Assembly: GCA_947648875.1 (NCBI GenBank)
Contig: CANSPM010000016.1
Coordinates: forward strand, 1-64,000
Length of the DNA: 64,000 nucleotides
Source of the DNA: an uncultured Lachnospiraceae bacterium
GTDB lineage: Bacteria > Bacillota > Clostridia > Lachnospirales > Lachnospiraceae
Direction of reading: 5' to 3'
Part shown: one piece after another, positions 15,954-24,954 of the stretch
How the letters are laid out: each line of letters starts with the position of its first letter
Numbering within the stretch: the stretch's first letter is position 1
Translations under genes and position numbers: made by a program
The notes under the pieces: generated by a model
The model's input: the letters and a program-made list of their open reading frames with translations, nothing else
What the model was told of the DNA's origin: nothing
Databases searched by the model: none

Positions 15954-17666
15954 ATGGGTAAAAAACTGAATAAGTATCGAATCAAAGAGAGGTTGTCCTA
16001 TGCTTTTTTGATGGCATCGGGTATTCCGGCAGCGGTCGCGGTGATGGTATTGGTCGTATTGATTGTGGTGGCGGCGGTCTATGCCTCTGCATTGAAGAAT
16101 TATGGATTTGCGCAGGGAGATGTGGGCAAGGCCATGACATATTTTGCGGAAGCCAGATCAGCCCTGCGCGGATGCATCGGGTATGATGAACTTGACGCTG
16201 TGCAGAGTCTGCGCAGCGCGCATGATGAATATGTGGAAAATTTTAACAGAAGTTTTGCGGAACTGGAAAAGTTTATGGTGACCAAGGAGAACCAGAATAT
16301 CTACAGGGATATCTCTAGTAAGCTGGAGGCTTATTGGAAACTGGAAGGTGAAATTCTGGATCTGGGGGCGGTCATAGACACAGAACGGGAGAAGCAGGCG
16401 CAGGATAAGGCGCTGACAGAGTTGGCTCCCATGTTTGACGATATCAATGATAAGTTGATTGATATCATGGATGTGAAGGTGGAACACGGAAACAGCATGT
16501 CTACCACTATGGTAATAGTATGTATTCTGCTGGTAGTGGCGATTGCGGTAGTTATCACCGTATCGTTGCTGTTTTCTCTTCGTCTGGGGAATCATATTGC
16601 GGTTGGTATTTCGACCCCTCTGATTCAGCTGGGGAACAGGCTGGAGAATTTTGCCAAGGGCGACTTATTTACTCCTTTTCCGGATACGGATGCCAGGGAT
16701 GAAGTGGGCGAGATGGTCAATGCCGCGAAGAATATGGCGGAGTCGCTGGACTTTATTATATCTGATATGAATTATACCCTGGGACAGATGGCGGAGGCCG
16801 ACTTTACTGTAAAGTCCAAGGATAAGACCCGGTATGTGGGAGACTTCCAGCAGTTGTATGAGGCATCCAGGAAGCTCAAATATCGTCTGATAGATACCAT
16901 TCGTTCTATAGGAGAGTCCTCCGTTCAGGTTACAGAAGGCTCCGGTCATCTGGCTGAGACGGCTGTAAGCCTTGCCGAGGGCGCGACAGAGCAGGCGGGC
17001 GCTGTGGAAGAGTTACAGGCCACAATTACTACGATTACCGATGCTGCGGAGAAAGCAGCGGCTTCCGCGCAGGAGGCTTATCAGCTGTCTCAGAAATATG
17101 CGGATGTAGCGGACGAGAGCAGCGCGGATATGAAGGAAATGGTTGAGGCCATGAATCGTATCAATGAAACTTCAAAGAAAATCGGCAATATTATTTCCGA
17201 GATCGAGAGTATTGCGTCTCAGACCAACCTTCTCTCCCTGAATGCTTCCATCGAGGCGGCAAGAGCCGGGGAAGCGGGAAGAGGATTTTCCGTGGTGGCA
17301 GATCAGATCAGACAGCTTGCGGAACAGAGCAGCAAATCTGCTGTGGATACCAGGGCTTTGATCGAGGGGACCATGCAGGAAGTGGAAAATGGTAACAAGG
17401 TGGCAGGTCGCGCCGCAGCTTCCATTGAGACCGTAGTGGACGGAATCAGGTCAGTGGCAAATTCTTCCAAGGATGTGAGTACAGTCTCTGAAAGTCAGGC
17501 TGTCACAATGAAGGAAGCGGAGATCGGTGTCAATCAGATTTCCGATGTCATCCAGACCAATGCGGCTCTGGCGGAGGAGTCATCCGCAACCAGTGAAGAG
17601 TTGTCCGCTCAGGCCGCCACACTGGACTCCCTGATTGCCAAGTTCAAGTTGCCGGCAGACAAATAA
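15954..17666 (+). CDS. Methyl-accepting chemotaxis protein
   Basis: Inner-membrane chemoreceptor of 570 residues. A membrane segment near 22-45 is followed by an extracytoplasmic helical sensor of about 140 residues (four-helix-bundle type, Leu/Ala/Glu-rich), a second membrane segment near 182-206, a HAMP-like linker, a second linker-like stretch and the cytoplasmic coiled-coil. The highly conserved hairpin tip reads [20 protein letters not shown] near residues 420-440, where CheA and CheW dock. The AGGAGGAGGA site precedes the ATG. No other chemotaxis gene is adjacent. The ligand is unknown. Confidence 0.95.
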   Translation: MGKKLNKYRIKERLSYAFLMASGIPAAVAVMVLVVLIVVAAVYASALKNYGFAQGDVGKAMTYFAEARSALRGCIGYDELDAVQSLRSAHDEYVENFNRSFAELEKFMVTKENQNIYRDISSKLEAYWKLEGEILDLGAVIDTEREKQAQDKALTELAPMFDDINDKLIDIMDVKVEHGNSMSTTMVIVCILLVVAIAVVITVSLLFSLRLGNHIAVGISTPLIQLGNRLENFAKGDLFTPFPDTDARDEVGEMVNAAKNMAESLDFIISDMNYTLGQMAEADFTVKSKDKTRYVGDFQQLYEASRKLKYRLIDTIRSIGESSVQVTEGSGHLAETAVSLAEGATEQAGAVEELQATITTITDAAEKAAASAQEAYQLSQKYADVADESSADMKEMVEAMNRINETSKKIGNIISEIESIASQTNLLSLNASIEAARAGEAGRGFSVVADQIRQLAEQSSKSAVDTRALIEGTMQEVENGNKVAGRAAASIETVVDGIRSVANSSKDVSTVSESQAVTMKEAEIGVNQISDVIQTNAALAEESSATSEELSAQAATLDSLIAKFKLPADK

Positions 17667-17813
17667 AGCAAATGAGTGATACCAAAGTTCGATGCTTTTT
17701 TTGGACGTGAAACGTATGCTTACAATACGAAATATTACGGGGACCAACGATTTTATAGTGACAAAGATAAGCAATTACAGGTAAAAAATATACATATGTT
17801 CCTTTGAAACAGG

Positions 17814-17851
17814 CGCCAGGTGCTTATGAAACGCACTTGGCGTTTTTATTT
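17814..17851 (+). terminator. Terminator after the chemoreceptor gene
   Basis: CGCCAGGTGC (17814-17823) pairs with GCACTTGGCG (17833-17842; one G-T pair) and is followed by TTTTTATTT. Confidence 0.75.
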
Positions 17852-17865
17852 GCCTGTGCTACAAT
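17837..17865 (+). promoter_or_regulatory. Promoter of the methyltransferase gene
   Basis: TTGGCG (17837-17842), 17-bp spacer and an extended -10 TGCTACAAT ending at 17865. The -35 box lies inside the right arm of the upstream terminator, so the two signals share sequence; the leader would be very short. Confidence 0.5.
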
Positions 17866-17889
17866 TCAGGAATAGGAGGGAACATGGTT

Positions 17890-18642
17890 ATGAATTGGGA
17901 ATTGGAACAGGTTAGACAGGCAAGGAAAAGTTTTGACAGGATTCTTCAACATAAGGTGTATACAGAGGTTATAAGGGATGACGGACATTTGGCTTTGCTG
18001 CTGGAGCTGATACAGGGCGGTTGCTATAAAAGTATTCTGGATATCGGAACAGGGACCGGTTATCTCGCTTTCCCGCTTGCGGAAATATATCCGGAAGCAT
18101 TGGTTTTCGGAATTGATATCGCAGGAGGCATTATAGATAAAAACAGAGAGCGCGTCAGAAAGGAGGGGAAAACAAACCTTGTTTTCCAGACATTCAATGG
18201 GATAGAGTATCCATTTGAGGAGGGGAGTTTTGACCTGGTTGTGTCAAGATACGCCTTTCATCATTTCCCCAATCCGGAGAGTGCAGTGAGACAAATAAGC
18301 AGACTTCTATGTTTGGGCGGAAAAGTCATGCTCTCAGATCCTGTAAGAGCAAAGAAGGATCAGGGGGGCATAATAGATGCATTTATGAAGATTAAGAAAG
18401 ACGGCCACATTCGATTTTATACAGAGGAGGAACTGGAGCGAATGTTTGCTCAAAATGGCCTGCATAAGGAGAAACAGATTTTTACACATATGGCATTTCC
18501 TTTTGCCCAGGGCAGTGCATATAGCGAACTTTATGGGCAGCTAATGGATAAGGACCGGCTATTATATGATATAGTGGAAGAGAACGGTGTTATTTGGGTC
18601 AGACATATTGCAGTGGGGAATACGGTTTTTAAGAAAATATGA
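17890..18642 (+). CDS. Class I SAM-dependent methyltransferase
   Basis: Cytoplasmic methyltransferase of about 250 residues. The SAM site is clear: ILDIGTGTGYLAFPLAE (motif I, near residue 50), the acidic residue ending motif II in VFGIDIAGG, FDLVVSRYAFHHF (motif IV) and LLCLGGKVMLSDP (motif VI). The arrangement fits the UbiE/Methyltransf_11 group; the substrate is not evident. The start at 17890 has a 9-base spacing to AGGAGGG, whereas the ATG at 17884 is only 3 bases from it. It converges with the flavoprotein gene on the opposite strand (16 bp between stops). Confidence 0.88.
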   Translation: MNWELEQVRQARKSFDRILQHKVYTEVIRDDGHLALLLELIQGGCYKSILDIGTGTGYLAFPLAEIYPEALVFGIDIAGGIIDKNRERVRKEGKTNLVFQTFNGIEYPFEEGSFDLVVSRYAFHHFPNPESAVRQISRLLCLGGKVMLSDPVRAKKDQGGIIDAFMKIKKDGHIRFYTEEELERMFAQNGLHKEKQIFTHMAFPFAQGSAYSELYGQLMDKDRLLYDIVEENGVIWVRHIAVGNTVFKKI

Positions 18643-18658
18643 AGGGAGTCACATCGTT

Positions 18659-19141
18659 TTAGTCCATGCATTCTCTGGCGGTTTTTCCGGTCATATGTTC
18701 TATGGTAAATTCCAGTATACACATGCGGGGCCAGGCATCATGAATGGTAGATGCGCGCCCTTCCTGTGTGTCGGCGGGATGGTATTTTTGGGCCAGCAGT
18801 TCAATGGCAGCTCTTTTTTTGGACTCCTCTTCCAGAATCCGGACTCTGCCAAAGGCGATTACACTCTTGTAGTATGTGGTGTATTCTTCGGGCACGATGA
18901 GATCCTGACTCACCACACAGAAAGATGCCTTGTCTGCGGCTTTGAGGGCATCTATTTTGTGCCCGCTTACGGCGCCGTGGAAATATATTTTGGATGCATT
19001 GTACACATAACTGAGGGGAACTGTATAGGGATACCCCTCGTCTCCAGACAGAGCCAGCACTCCTGCGGTTCCCTTTTCCAGAATCGCAATGCTTTGGCGT
19101 TCGTCCAGCAGTTGTGATTTCCTTCGCATTTCTCTGAACAT
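18659..19141 (-). CDS. Pyridoxamine 5'-phosphate oxidase-family (Nim-like) flavoprotein
   Basis: A 160-residue FMN-binding split-barrel protein. The N-terminus MFREMRRKSQLLDERQ is typical of the NimA-type group; then come GVLALSGDEGYPYTVPLSYV, the KIYFHGAVSGHKIDAL loop that contacts flavin phosphate, and CVVSQDLIVPEEYTTYYKSV. Members are associated with 5-nitroimidazole reduction or with general flavin-dependent reduction; a resistance phenotype is not claimed here. The gene has its own promoter at 19236-19264 on the minus strand. Confidence 0.9.
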   Translation of the reverse strand: MFREMRRKSQLLDERQSIAILEKGTAGVLALSGDEGYPYTVPLSYVYNASKIYFHGAVSGHKIDALKAADKASFCVVSQDLIVPEEYTTYYKSVIAFGRVRILEEESKKRAAIELLAQKYHPADTQEGRASTIHDAWPRMCILEFTIEHMTGKTARECMD

Positions 19142-19235
19142 GGCAGATGCCTCCTTCTTATTTGCGGCGTAGTTTACATTTTTTCATATCCATGGCAGAG
19201 AGCCGAAAATATCTGCTCTGACCGGGTCGTTAAAC

Positions 19236-19264
19236 AGTATAACATATGGGGAGGGGCAGGTCAA
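19236..19264 (-). promoter_or_regulatory. Promoter of the Nim-like gene
   Basis: On the minus strand: TTGACC (plus-strand GGTCAA at 19259-19264), 17-bp spacer and TATACT (plus-strand AGTATA at 19236-19241). Confidence 0.7.
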
Positions 19265-19288
19265 TCATGGGCTAGCCTGTATTTTACG

Positions 19289-19317
19289 TTGACAAAAAAA
19301 AGGTGTCCCTTTAAAAT
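19289..19317 (+). promoter_or_regulatory. Promoter upstream of the hybrid kinase
   Basis: Consensus TTGACA (19289-19294), 17-bp spacer beginning with an A tract and TAAAAT (19312-19317). The leader to the kinase start would be about 215 nt. Confidence 0.7.
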
Positions 19318-19540
19318 AATATTAGGTTTAAAAAGAGAGTCTGTTGAACGGATCAGAGACGGGAATAACTGCGAATAAAAATAGCATAGTATTGGAAAAG
19401 TGTAGTTGGAGCCGGGAATTATATACGGGTACAAATGCATGGACATTCGGTATAATATAGGAAAGGTTTTATAAAAACAAGATTTTCATGGAGTTAGGAT
19501 GGTATATTTGCAGAAATATGATAAAGTGGAGGGGATCAGA

Positions 19541-22240
19541 ATGGAACGATTGCATATTAAGGAATTGTTTGACATGGAGATTCTACAGCGGGTGCAGGAA
19601 TCATTTTCTGCCACCGAAGGAATTTCGGCAGGGATTTCCGATGAAAATGGAGTGGCTCTGGTGGAGCATACCTCTAACTGCGACTTCTGCTCCAAATACA
19701 CTAAGAGGTCTCCGGAGGGCCTGCGGCGGTGCCAGTTATGCGACAAGCGGGGGGCGCAGGAGGCCATGTTGAAAAGAGCGCCGGAAATTTATATCTGTCA
19801 TGCTGGACTGACGGATTTCGCGGCACCCATCTTGGTAAACGGGCAATTTTTGGGATGTTTTTTAGGGGGGCAGGTATTGACGGAGCCTCTGACCAAGGAA
19901 CAGGTATGGTCCTATGCGCAGGAACTGGGGATTCCTCCGGAGGAATATGTGGAGGCGGCTTCCAGGATACCTGTCTTTTCACGGGAAAGAATAGAACATA
20001 TCGCCCAATATATGTATGATATGGGGGAAATGTTGTCCAGCATGGCGTATAAACAGCATTTGACCTTACAGATGAGCGGAGAATTGAAACGGGAAGCGCA
20101 TATGAAGTCAGATTTTCTGGCGAATATGAGTCATGAGCTTCGTACGCCCATGAACGCTGTGATCGGTATGGCAGAGATGGCTCTGCGGGAAGAATTGTCT
20201 CCCGTCGCAAGAGAATATGTCAAGCAGATTAAAGCATCTGGCAATACACTTCTTAAAATTATTAACGATATTCTGGATTTCTCCAAAATTGAATCAGGAA
20301 AGATGGACATCAATCTGGCGGAATATGAAATGTTTTCCGTCGTAAAGGATATTTCCAGTTTTATTATGGCCAGGATTGGAGATAAAAAGCTGGAGTTTGT
20401 GGTGGACGTAGCGCCGGATATTCCCCGGCAGCTGATGGGAGACCATATACGCATTCAGCAGGTTATACTGAATCTGGCAACCAATGCGGTTAAATTCACA
20501 AAGGAGGGCTGTGTTTTTCTCTCGATAAATTATGAGAAAAAGTCTGACAGAGAGATTGTGCTCAAAGTCTCTGTGCAGGACACCGGAATCGGAATCAAGA
20601 AGGAGGATATGGGAAAACTGTTTCAATCTTTTCAGCAGGTGGACAGCAAAAGAAACCGTAATATAGAGGGAACCGGACTGGGACTGGCGATTTCAAAACA
20701 GCTGATTACTCTGATGAAGGGAGAAATCAGGGTAGACAGCGAGTATGGAAAGGGGAGCTGTTTTTCCTTTGAGATTCCGCAGATTGTTCTGGACGGCACC
20801 CCGGCGATTGAGGTGGGTAAAGCGCAAAGGATGGCAAGGACAGCCGGACTATTGTGCGAAAACAAGTGTGTGCGGAGCAATATGGAGAAAATGCTCAAAG
20901 CGCTCTGCGTGGAGCCTGTTTGCGTGCAAAGCCAGGAAGACTTTAACAAAGTGGAGGAGGGACAGGCGGAATTTTTCTTTGTGGAGAGCGTATGTTATAC
21001 CCGTCAGGTACAAAAGTATCTGGAAACGCATCCTGGGATCACAGGCGTGCTGCTGGCCGGTTTTAAAGAACAGTTGAACGCGGATCTGCCCAATATAATG
21101 ACAGTCCGAAAACCGCTCTACATACTGGAACTGAATAAAATACTGGAACATGAGGATCTGTATGCGGATGAGGACGAGTCAGAGGATGAAGGAATGGGCT
21201 TTATCGCGCCGGACGCGGATGTCCTTGTAGTGGATGACAATCATGTGAACCTCATAGTGACGGAAGGGATAATTGCGCCTTTGCAGATGCGGGTCGAAAA
21301 GGCTACCAGCGGAAAGCAGGCTCTCGAAATGATAGAAAAAAAGCACTATGACCTGATCTTTATGGATCATATGATGCCGGAACTGGACGGGATAGAGACA
21401 ACCCGGCTCATTCGCCGTTTCCATGAGGACTACAATAATGTTCCTATTATTGCGCTTACCGCAAATGTGATGGAGGAGATGCAGGGGATGTTTCTGGTGG
21501 AGGGGATGAATGATTTCGTGGCAAAGCCCATCGAGACCAAAGTCATTGTGGCCAAGATCAGGCAGTGGCTGTCCCCTGAAAAGCTACAGCGCGTGGAAAA
21601 TAAAGAAAAATGCAGGGAATACGAGCTGATACCAGAGGGAGCAAAGAGGATTGATATCCCGCAGCTGGATGTGGAGCAGGCCCTGCGGCTGGTGGGAAAC
21701 GAGGAACTGTATTTACAGGTTTTGAAGGAGTACTATCGGGTAATTCCCAAAAAGGCGAAGGCGCTGGAGCAATATCTGGAGGAGGAGGACTGGAAAACCT
21801 ATACCATTGAGACACATGCGCTTAAGAGTTCCTCCCGACAGGTGGGGGCCATGGAACTTTCGGAGCTGGCGGCGCAAATGGAGCTGGCGGGCCATAATGG
21901 GGAGACCGTGTTTATCCGTGAGCATCACAGGGAATTGCTGGAGAGATATCGTGCTTTTGAACCGATTCTGGCGCAGTATTTTGAGAGCCCGGAGGAGGAA
22001 AAAAAGCCTGATGCCGTCTATGATGCACAGAAGATATGGACGTATCTGGACGAGATGCAGGAGGCTGTGGATAACCTGGATATGGACGAGATGGACAGGG
22101 TGGCAGGGCTGCTGGAACAGGTAATTTTGGAGGATGGAGAGGCCCGGTGCTTTGCGGAGATGAAGGAAGCCGTGGAGGAACTGGATGTGGAAAGCTGTGA
22201 GAAACTTATCAATGAGTGGAGAAAGCTGATTTATATTTAA
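19541..22240 (+). CDS. PocR-domain hybrid sensor histidine kinase with REC and Hpt domains
   Basis: A soluble hybrid kinase of 899 residues. Residues about 5-165 form a PocR-type ligand sensor with the Cys-rich segment CDFCSKYTKRSPEGLRRCQL and a GCFLGGQV strand. A short helix leads to the HisKA dimerisation domain (FLANMSHELRTPMN, phospho-His near 199), then the ATPase domain with N box LNLATNAVKF, DTGIGI and GTGLGLAISK. A degenerate receiver-like stretch is followed by a full receiver (VLVVDDNHVN and FMDHMMPELDG, phospho-Asp near 609) and an Hpt domain (ETHALKSSSRQVGA, His near 757), plus a C-terminal helical tail. GGAGGGG at 19528-19534 supports the start at 19541. The output partner is not in the window. 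Confidence 0.93.
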   Translation: MERLHIKELFDMEILQRVQESFSATEGISAGISDENGVALVEHTSNCDFCSKYTKRSPEGLRRCQLCDKRGAQEAMLKRAPEIYICHAGLTDFAAPILVNGQFLGCFLGGQVLTEPLTKEQVWSYAQELGIPPEEYVEAASRIPVFSRERIEHIAQYMYDMGEMLSSMAYKQHLTLQMSGELKREAHMKSDFLANMSHELRTPMNAVIGMAEMALREELSPVAREYVKQIKASGNTLLKIINDILDFSKIESGKMDINLAEYEMFSVVKDISSFIMARIGDKKLEFVVDVAPDIPRQLMGDHIRIQQVILNLATNAVKFTKEGCVFLSINYEKKSDREIVLKVSVQDTGIGIKKEDMGKLFQSFQQVDSKRNRNIEGTGLGLAISKQLITLMKGEIRVDSEYGKGSCFSFEIPQIVLDGTPAIEVGKAQRMARTAGLLCENKCVRSNMEKMLKALCVEPVCVQSQEDFNKVEEGQAEFFFVESVCYTRQVQKYLETHPGITGVLLAGFKEQLNADLPNIMTVRKPLYILELNKILEHEDLYADEDESEDEGMGFIAPDADVLVVDDNHVNLIVTEGIIAPLQMRVEKATSGKQALEMIEKKHYDLIFMDHMMPELDGIETTRLIRRFHEDYNNVPIIALTANVMEEMQGMFLVEGMNDFVAKPIETKVIVAKIRQWLSPEKLQRVENKEKCREYELIPEGAKRIDIPQLDVEQALRLVGNEELYLQVLKEYYRVIPKKAKALEQYLEEEDWKTYTIETHALKSSSRQVGAMELSELAAQMELAGHNGETVFIREHHRELLERYRAFEPILAQYFESPEEEKKPDAVYDAQKIWTYLDEMQEAVDNLDMDEMDRVAGLLEQVILEDGEARCFAEMKEAVEELDVESCEKLINEWRKLIYI

Positions 22241-22652
22241 ATAGGGGACTTGACCTGTGGGTGTTTGCGTGGTAAGCTGAGACCGGAAAAGAGAAAGGGG
22301 TGAAAAGATGATTCAGTAGTCTATGGGAGAAAATATGACAGGGATATGGATGTCGGCGCAGTAGTGCGCTTTGTTATAATACCCAGAAGATCGACGAATC
22401 ATCTTGTTTAAGACCCCATTTATACGGATCATAATACCGCAGGCAAAGTTGTAAGTTGTGGAGCCCGGGCCCCGGATCTGTGCGCATACAGGTTCCATAT
22501 GGTACATACAGCCGGCTGTACGCAGCGATTGCGGTAAGATTTTGTGGTATAATGTTCCGGCAAAAACTTTGATATGCGTACAGAGATGAGTCTGGATGTT
22601 ACGCATTCGAGTACAATATGGGATTTTCTGGCATCATGCCTATGGAAATGAG

Positions 22653-22688
22653 GACGAACGATTCCGGTGGGGATTGTTCGTCTTTTTT
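22653..22688 (+). terminator. Intrinsic terminator
   Basis: GACGAAC (22653-22659) pairs with GTTCGTC (22676-22682), followed by six T residues. It lies 410 bp after the kinase gene, so it may end a short untranslated transcript started near 22550. Confidence 0.65.
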
Positions 22689-22729
22689 GTGACACGGAAT
22701 CCCCCGGAGCGTGTATTCTGTTCTTTACG

Positions 22730-22763
22730 ACCATAGAATCCATACTCTAAAGGATTCTATGGT
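22730..22763. repeat. Perfect 12-bp inverted repeat
   Basis: ACCATAGAATCC (22730-22741) and GGATTCTATGGT (22752-22763) form a perfect stem around 10 nt, without a T tract. It could be an operator, an attenuator or a mobile-element end. Confidence 0.55.
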
Positions 22764-22874
22764 TGGAGGCATTTTGCCGCCGGATGAATCGGTGGGCCAT
22801 GGGAGATATGCGCCGTGGGGGGATATCCGAAGTTTTAGGTGGAAAAAAGTCATGATGGCTGATCGCATAGCTGA

Positions 22875-23018
22875 CAGAGGCCTGCTCCCGGGCATAAGGC
22901 TGTGGCTACGTATGCCGGATCGATCAGGGGAAATCCCTTTTGCGAAAAGATCGGTTTTGAGCCCTGCATCCGGTGGATGTTCTGGGAGAAAGACCTTGGT
23001 CGGCAGGAGAAGATCTGA
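22875..23018 (+). pseudogene. C-terminal relic of a GNAT acetyltransferase
   Basis: In one frame ending with TGA at 23016-23018 the translation carries HKAVATYAGSIRGNPFCEKI and then GFEPCIRWMFWEKDL. The N-P-F-C-E-K-I-G-F pattern followed by a strand and Lys-Asp-Leu is the usual end of GNAT domains (N..FYEK.GF). The frame is blocked by a stop at 22872-22874, and the expected acetyl-CoA binding loop upstream is not readable in any single frame. Confidence 0.55.
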
Positions 23019-23093
23019 AATGCTTTCGTGTAGGCCCAAGGGACTATACCTTTTAGAGCCATCGTGCGGCGATTAAAACAGGAGGTAAGAAAT

Positions 23094-24101
23094 ATGTTTG
23101 AATTGGAAAATGAACTGCAAAAGAGTTTTAGAGGGGCGGAGATGGTGTGCCGGGACGGAAAGGTTCTATTTCAGAGAGCGACGGGCTATGCCGATCTGGC
23201 CAATCAGATCCCTAATACGGCGGAGACAAAGTTTGCCAGCGCCTCCGCCGGGAAAGTGTTTGTGGCGGTGGGCATCCTACAGCTGATTGAGCAGGGGAAG
23301 CTGCGCTTTGAGGACACGCTGGGTAGTTTGCTGGATTTGGATTTGTGCCGCATAGATCCGCTGGTGACGGTGGAGCAGCTGCTCATCCACACCTCCGGTG
23401 TACCGGATTATTTTGACGAGAGCATTATGGAAGAGTATGAGGAATTGTGGGTGGATTTTCCCAATTACAGGATTCGCCATAACTCGGACCTGCTTCCCCT
23501 GTTTATACATAAGGAAATGATGTATCAAAGGGGAGAACGGTTTCAATATAACAATACAGGATATGTGCTTCTGGCCATGATTCTGGAAAAAGTGACCGAT
23601 ATGGAGTTTGACAGCTATCTGCGCGGACATGTTTTTGACCTGTGCGGCATGGGGGACACGGGGTATTATGAACTGGACCGGCTGCCGGCCAAATGCGCGT
23701 CCAGCTATATCTATGATGGGGCCACAGACAGTTACCGCACCAATATTTACAGTGTGGATGCCAAGGGTACCGGTGCGGGAGGGGCTTTTATCACTGTGCC
23801 GGATATTGCACGTTTCTGGGAGGGCCTTTTGAACGGAAAGCTGCTTTCCCCGGGCATGGTCTCCCGGATGCTTCGAAGGCAGAGTGGTGAAGGAGCGGAC
23901 GCTGCGGAAGGCTATTACGGGTATGGCGTGTGGATTCTGGACAGAGGAGAATTTGATATTCCTTATTTTCAGGGATGTGATCCGGGAGTGAGTTTTCTGT
24001 CGGAGTATCATCCAGGGAAAAACATATTGACTGTATTGGTCAGCAATTATGGAGACAATGTGTGGGAAGAGATGAGGCGAATCCGGGAGATTATGTATTG
24101 A
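23094..24101 (+). CDS. Beta-lactamase-family serine hydrolase
   Basis: A 335-residue serine hydrolase of the beta-lactamase/penicillin-binding-protein class C type. The catalytic SxxK reads SAGK in FASASAGKVFVAVG (near residue 46), the YxN motif is FQYNNTGYVLLAMI (near 145), and the GTGAGGAFITVPDIARF segment near 225 is typical of the esterase/beta-lactamase group. There is no signal peptide, so it is probably cytoplasmic and an esterase or peptidase rather than a drug-inactivating enzyme. AGGAGGT at 23080-23086 fixes the start. It is monocistronic, with a terminator downstream. Confidence 0.9.
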   Translation: MFELENELQKSFRGAEMVCRDGKVLFQRATGYADLANQIPNTAETKFASASAGKVFVAVGILQLIEQGKLRFEDTLGSLLDLDLCRIDPLVTVEQLLIHTSGVPDYFDESIMEEYEELWVDFPNYRIRHNSDLLPLFIHKEMMYQRGERFQYNNTGYVLLAMILEKVTDMEFDSYLRGHVFDLCGMGDTGYYELDRLPAKCASSYIYDGATDSYRTNIYSVDAKGTGAGGAFITVPDIARFWEGLLNGKLLSPGMVSRMLRRQSGEGADAAEGYYGYGVWILDRGEFDIPYFQGCDPGVSFLSEYHPGKNILTVLVSNYGDNVWEEMRRIREIMY

Positions 24102-24186
24102 GGCCGGGAAAAGAAGAACACGGAATACCGGTATTGGGGAAGGGACTCAAGCAGGCCGTTCTGTGTATACGATAGAAATAGAAGAA

Positions 24187-24221
24187 ACCGCAGCTCTCAA
24201 ATAGCGGAGCATGCGGTTTTT
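24187..24221 (+). terminator. Terminator after the serine hydrolase gene
   Basis: ACCGCA-GCTC and GAGC-A-TGCGGT form a bulged stem (24187-24216), followed by TTTTTC. Confidence 0.65.
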
Positions 24222-24261
24222 CTGATATTATATTACCACAAATTTGCATGAAAATCAAGGC

Positions 24262-24290
24262 TTGTATCGTTTTTACACCGGGATTATACT
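24262..24290 (+). promoter_or_regulatory. Promoter of the DUF6323/DUF6179 operon
   Basis: TTGTAT (24262-24267), 17-bp spacer and TATACT (24285-24290). Confidence 0.65.
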
Positions 24291-24374
24291 ATGTTCCATG
24301 AACGTGACACAAACAACGTATTCCGGGGCAGCGCGCTGTCCGCAGGCATACGGAATCTTGACAGGGAGGCACAC

Positions 24375-24905
24375 ATGGGAGTGGAAAACTGGATGGAACT
24401 TATGAATGGGCAGACGTGGCTGGAGCAGGTGCAAGAGACAAACCGTTATTCGAAAAAGTACGGGTTGACACTTTCGGCGGAGGATATGGATATTTTGCTG
24501 GCAGAAAAGCCCCGGATTTTGAAGGATGCGAGAAGGGTTGAGTTCGGGCAGGGAATTCTGCCTCAGATTATCTATGTATTCTGTGATTCCGCCTATATAT
24601 CGCAGGAGGAATATGTGGATACTCTGATCCGGCTACAGGAAATATTTTACCTGTATAAGAATGAGATGGATGACGAGATCACGGATGAGGAACTGTTGTC
24701 TTTTATGAAGGAGCAGTTTGAGACAGTCTGCTTTGGGGATCTGGAATATTTGGAAAGCACCTGTCTTGAAATTTTTGCCCAAGCCATCAGAGCGGGATAC
24801 CGGGGGTATGCCGGAACCGGGGGAAAGGGAGAGTTCTCCCAGTTTGATATTGTGCAGCGTTGGGATAGGGAGCTGTATATACTGGCGTTGTCGCAGAATA
24901 ATTGA
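24375..24905 (+). CDS. DUF6323 family protein
   Basis: Encodes 176 residues, mainly helical and soluble. The content (a short N-terminal helix, YGLTLSAEDMDILLAEK, a GRVEFGQGILPQII-like segment here reading RRVEFGQGILPQIIYVF, then acidic helices) and the pairing with the next gene fit DUF6323, a Clostridial family of unknown function. GGGAGG at 24364-24369 supports ATG 24375; a longer frame from 24291 would overlap the promoter -10 box. It is the first gene of a two-gene operon, 49 bp before the next start. Confidence 0.75.
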   Translation: MGVENWMELMNGQTWLEQVQETNRYSKKYGLTLSAEDMDILLAEKPRILKDARRVEFGQGILPQIIYVFCDSAYISQEEYVDTLIRLQEIFYLYKNEMDDEITDEELLSFMKEQFETVCFGDLEYLESTCLEIFAQAIRAGYRGYAGTGGKGEFSQFDIVQRWDRELYILALSQNN

Positions 24906-24954
24906 AACGGGCAGAAAAGAGAATTTCAGGGGATGAACGGAGGAGGGAAATTAT

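Larger units (their letters stand above)
19142..19540. other. Divergent promoter region
   Basis: No gene is seen. It carries the minus-strand promoter of the Nim-like gene (19236-19264), a strong plus-strand promoter (19289-19317) and a further TATAAT at 19451-19456 nearer the kinase gene. Confidence 0.6.
22241..23093. other. 850-bp region with hairpins and a gene relic
   Basis: No intact gene is seen. It contains the block TAATACCGCAGGCAAAGTT (22432-22450), repeated with two changes before the second chemoreceptor, a TATAAT at about 22550, a terminator (22653-22688), a perfect inverted repeat (22730-22763) and a GNAT relic (22875-23018). Confidence 0.55.

Noticed and set aside
18587..19117. 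176-codon plus-strand frame opposite the Nim-like gene
   Set aside because: It is antisense to a clear flavoprotein gene and starts inside the methyltransferase gene.
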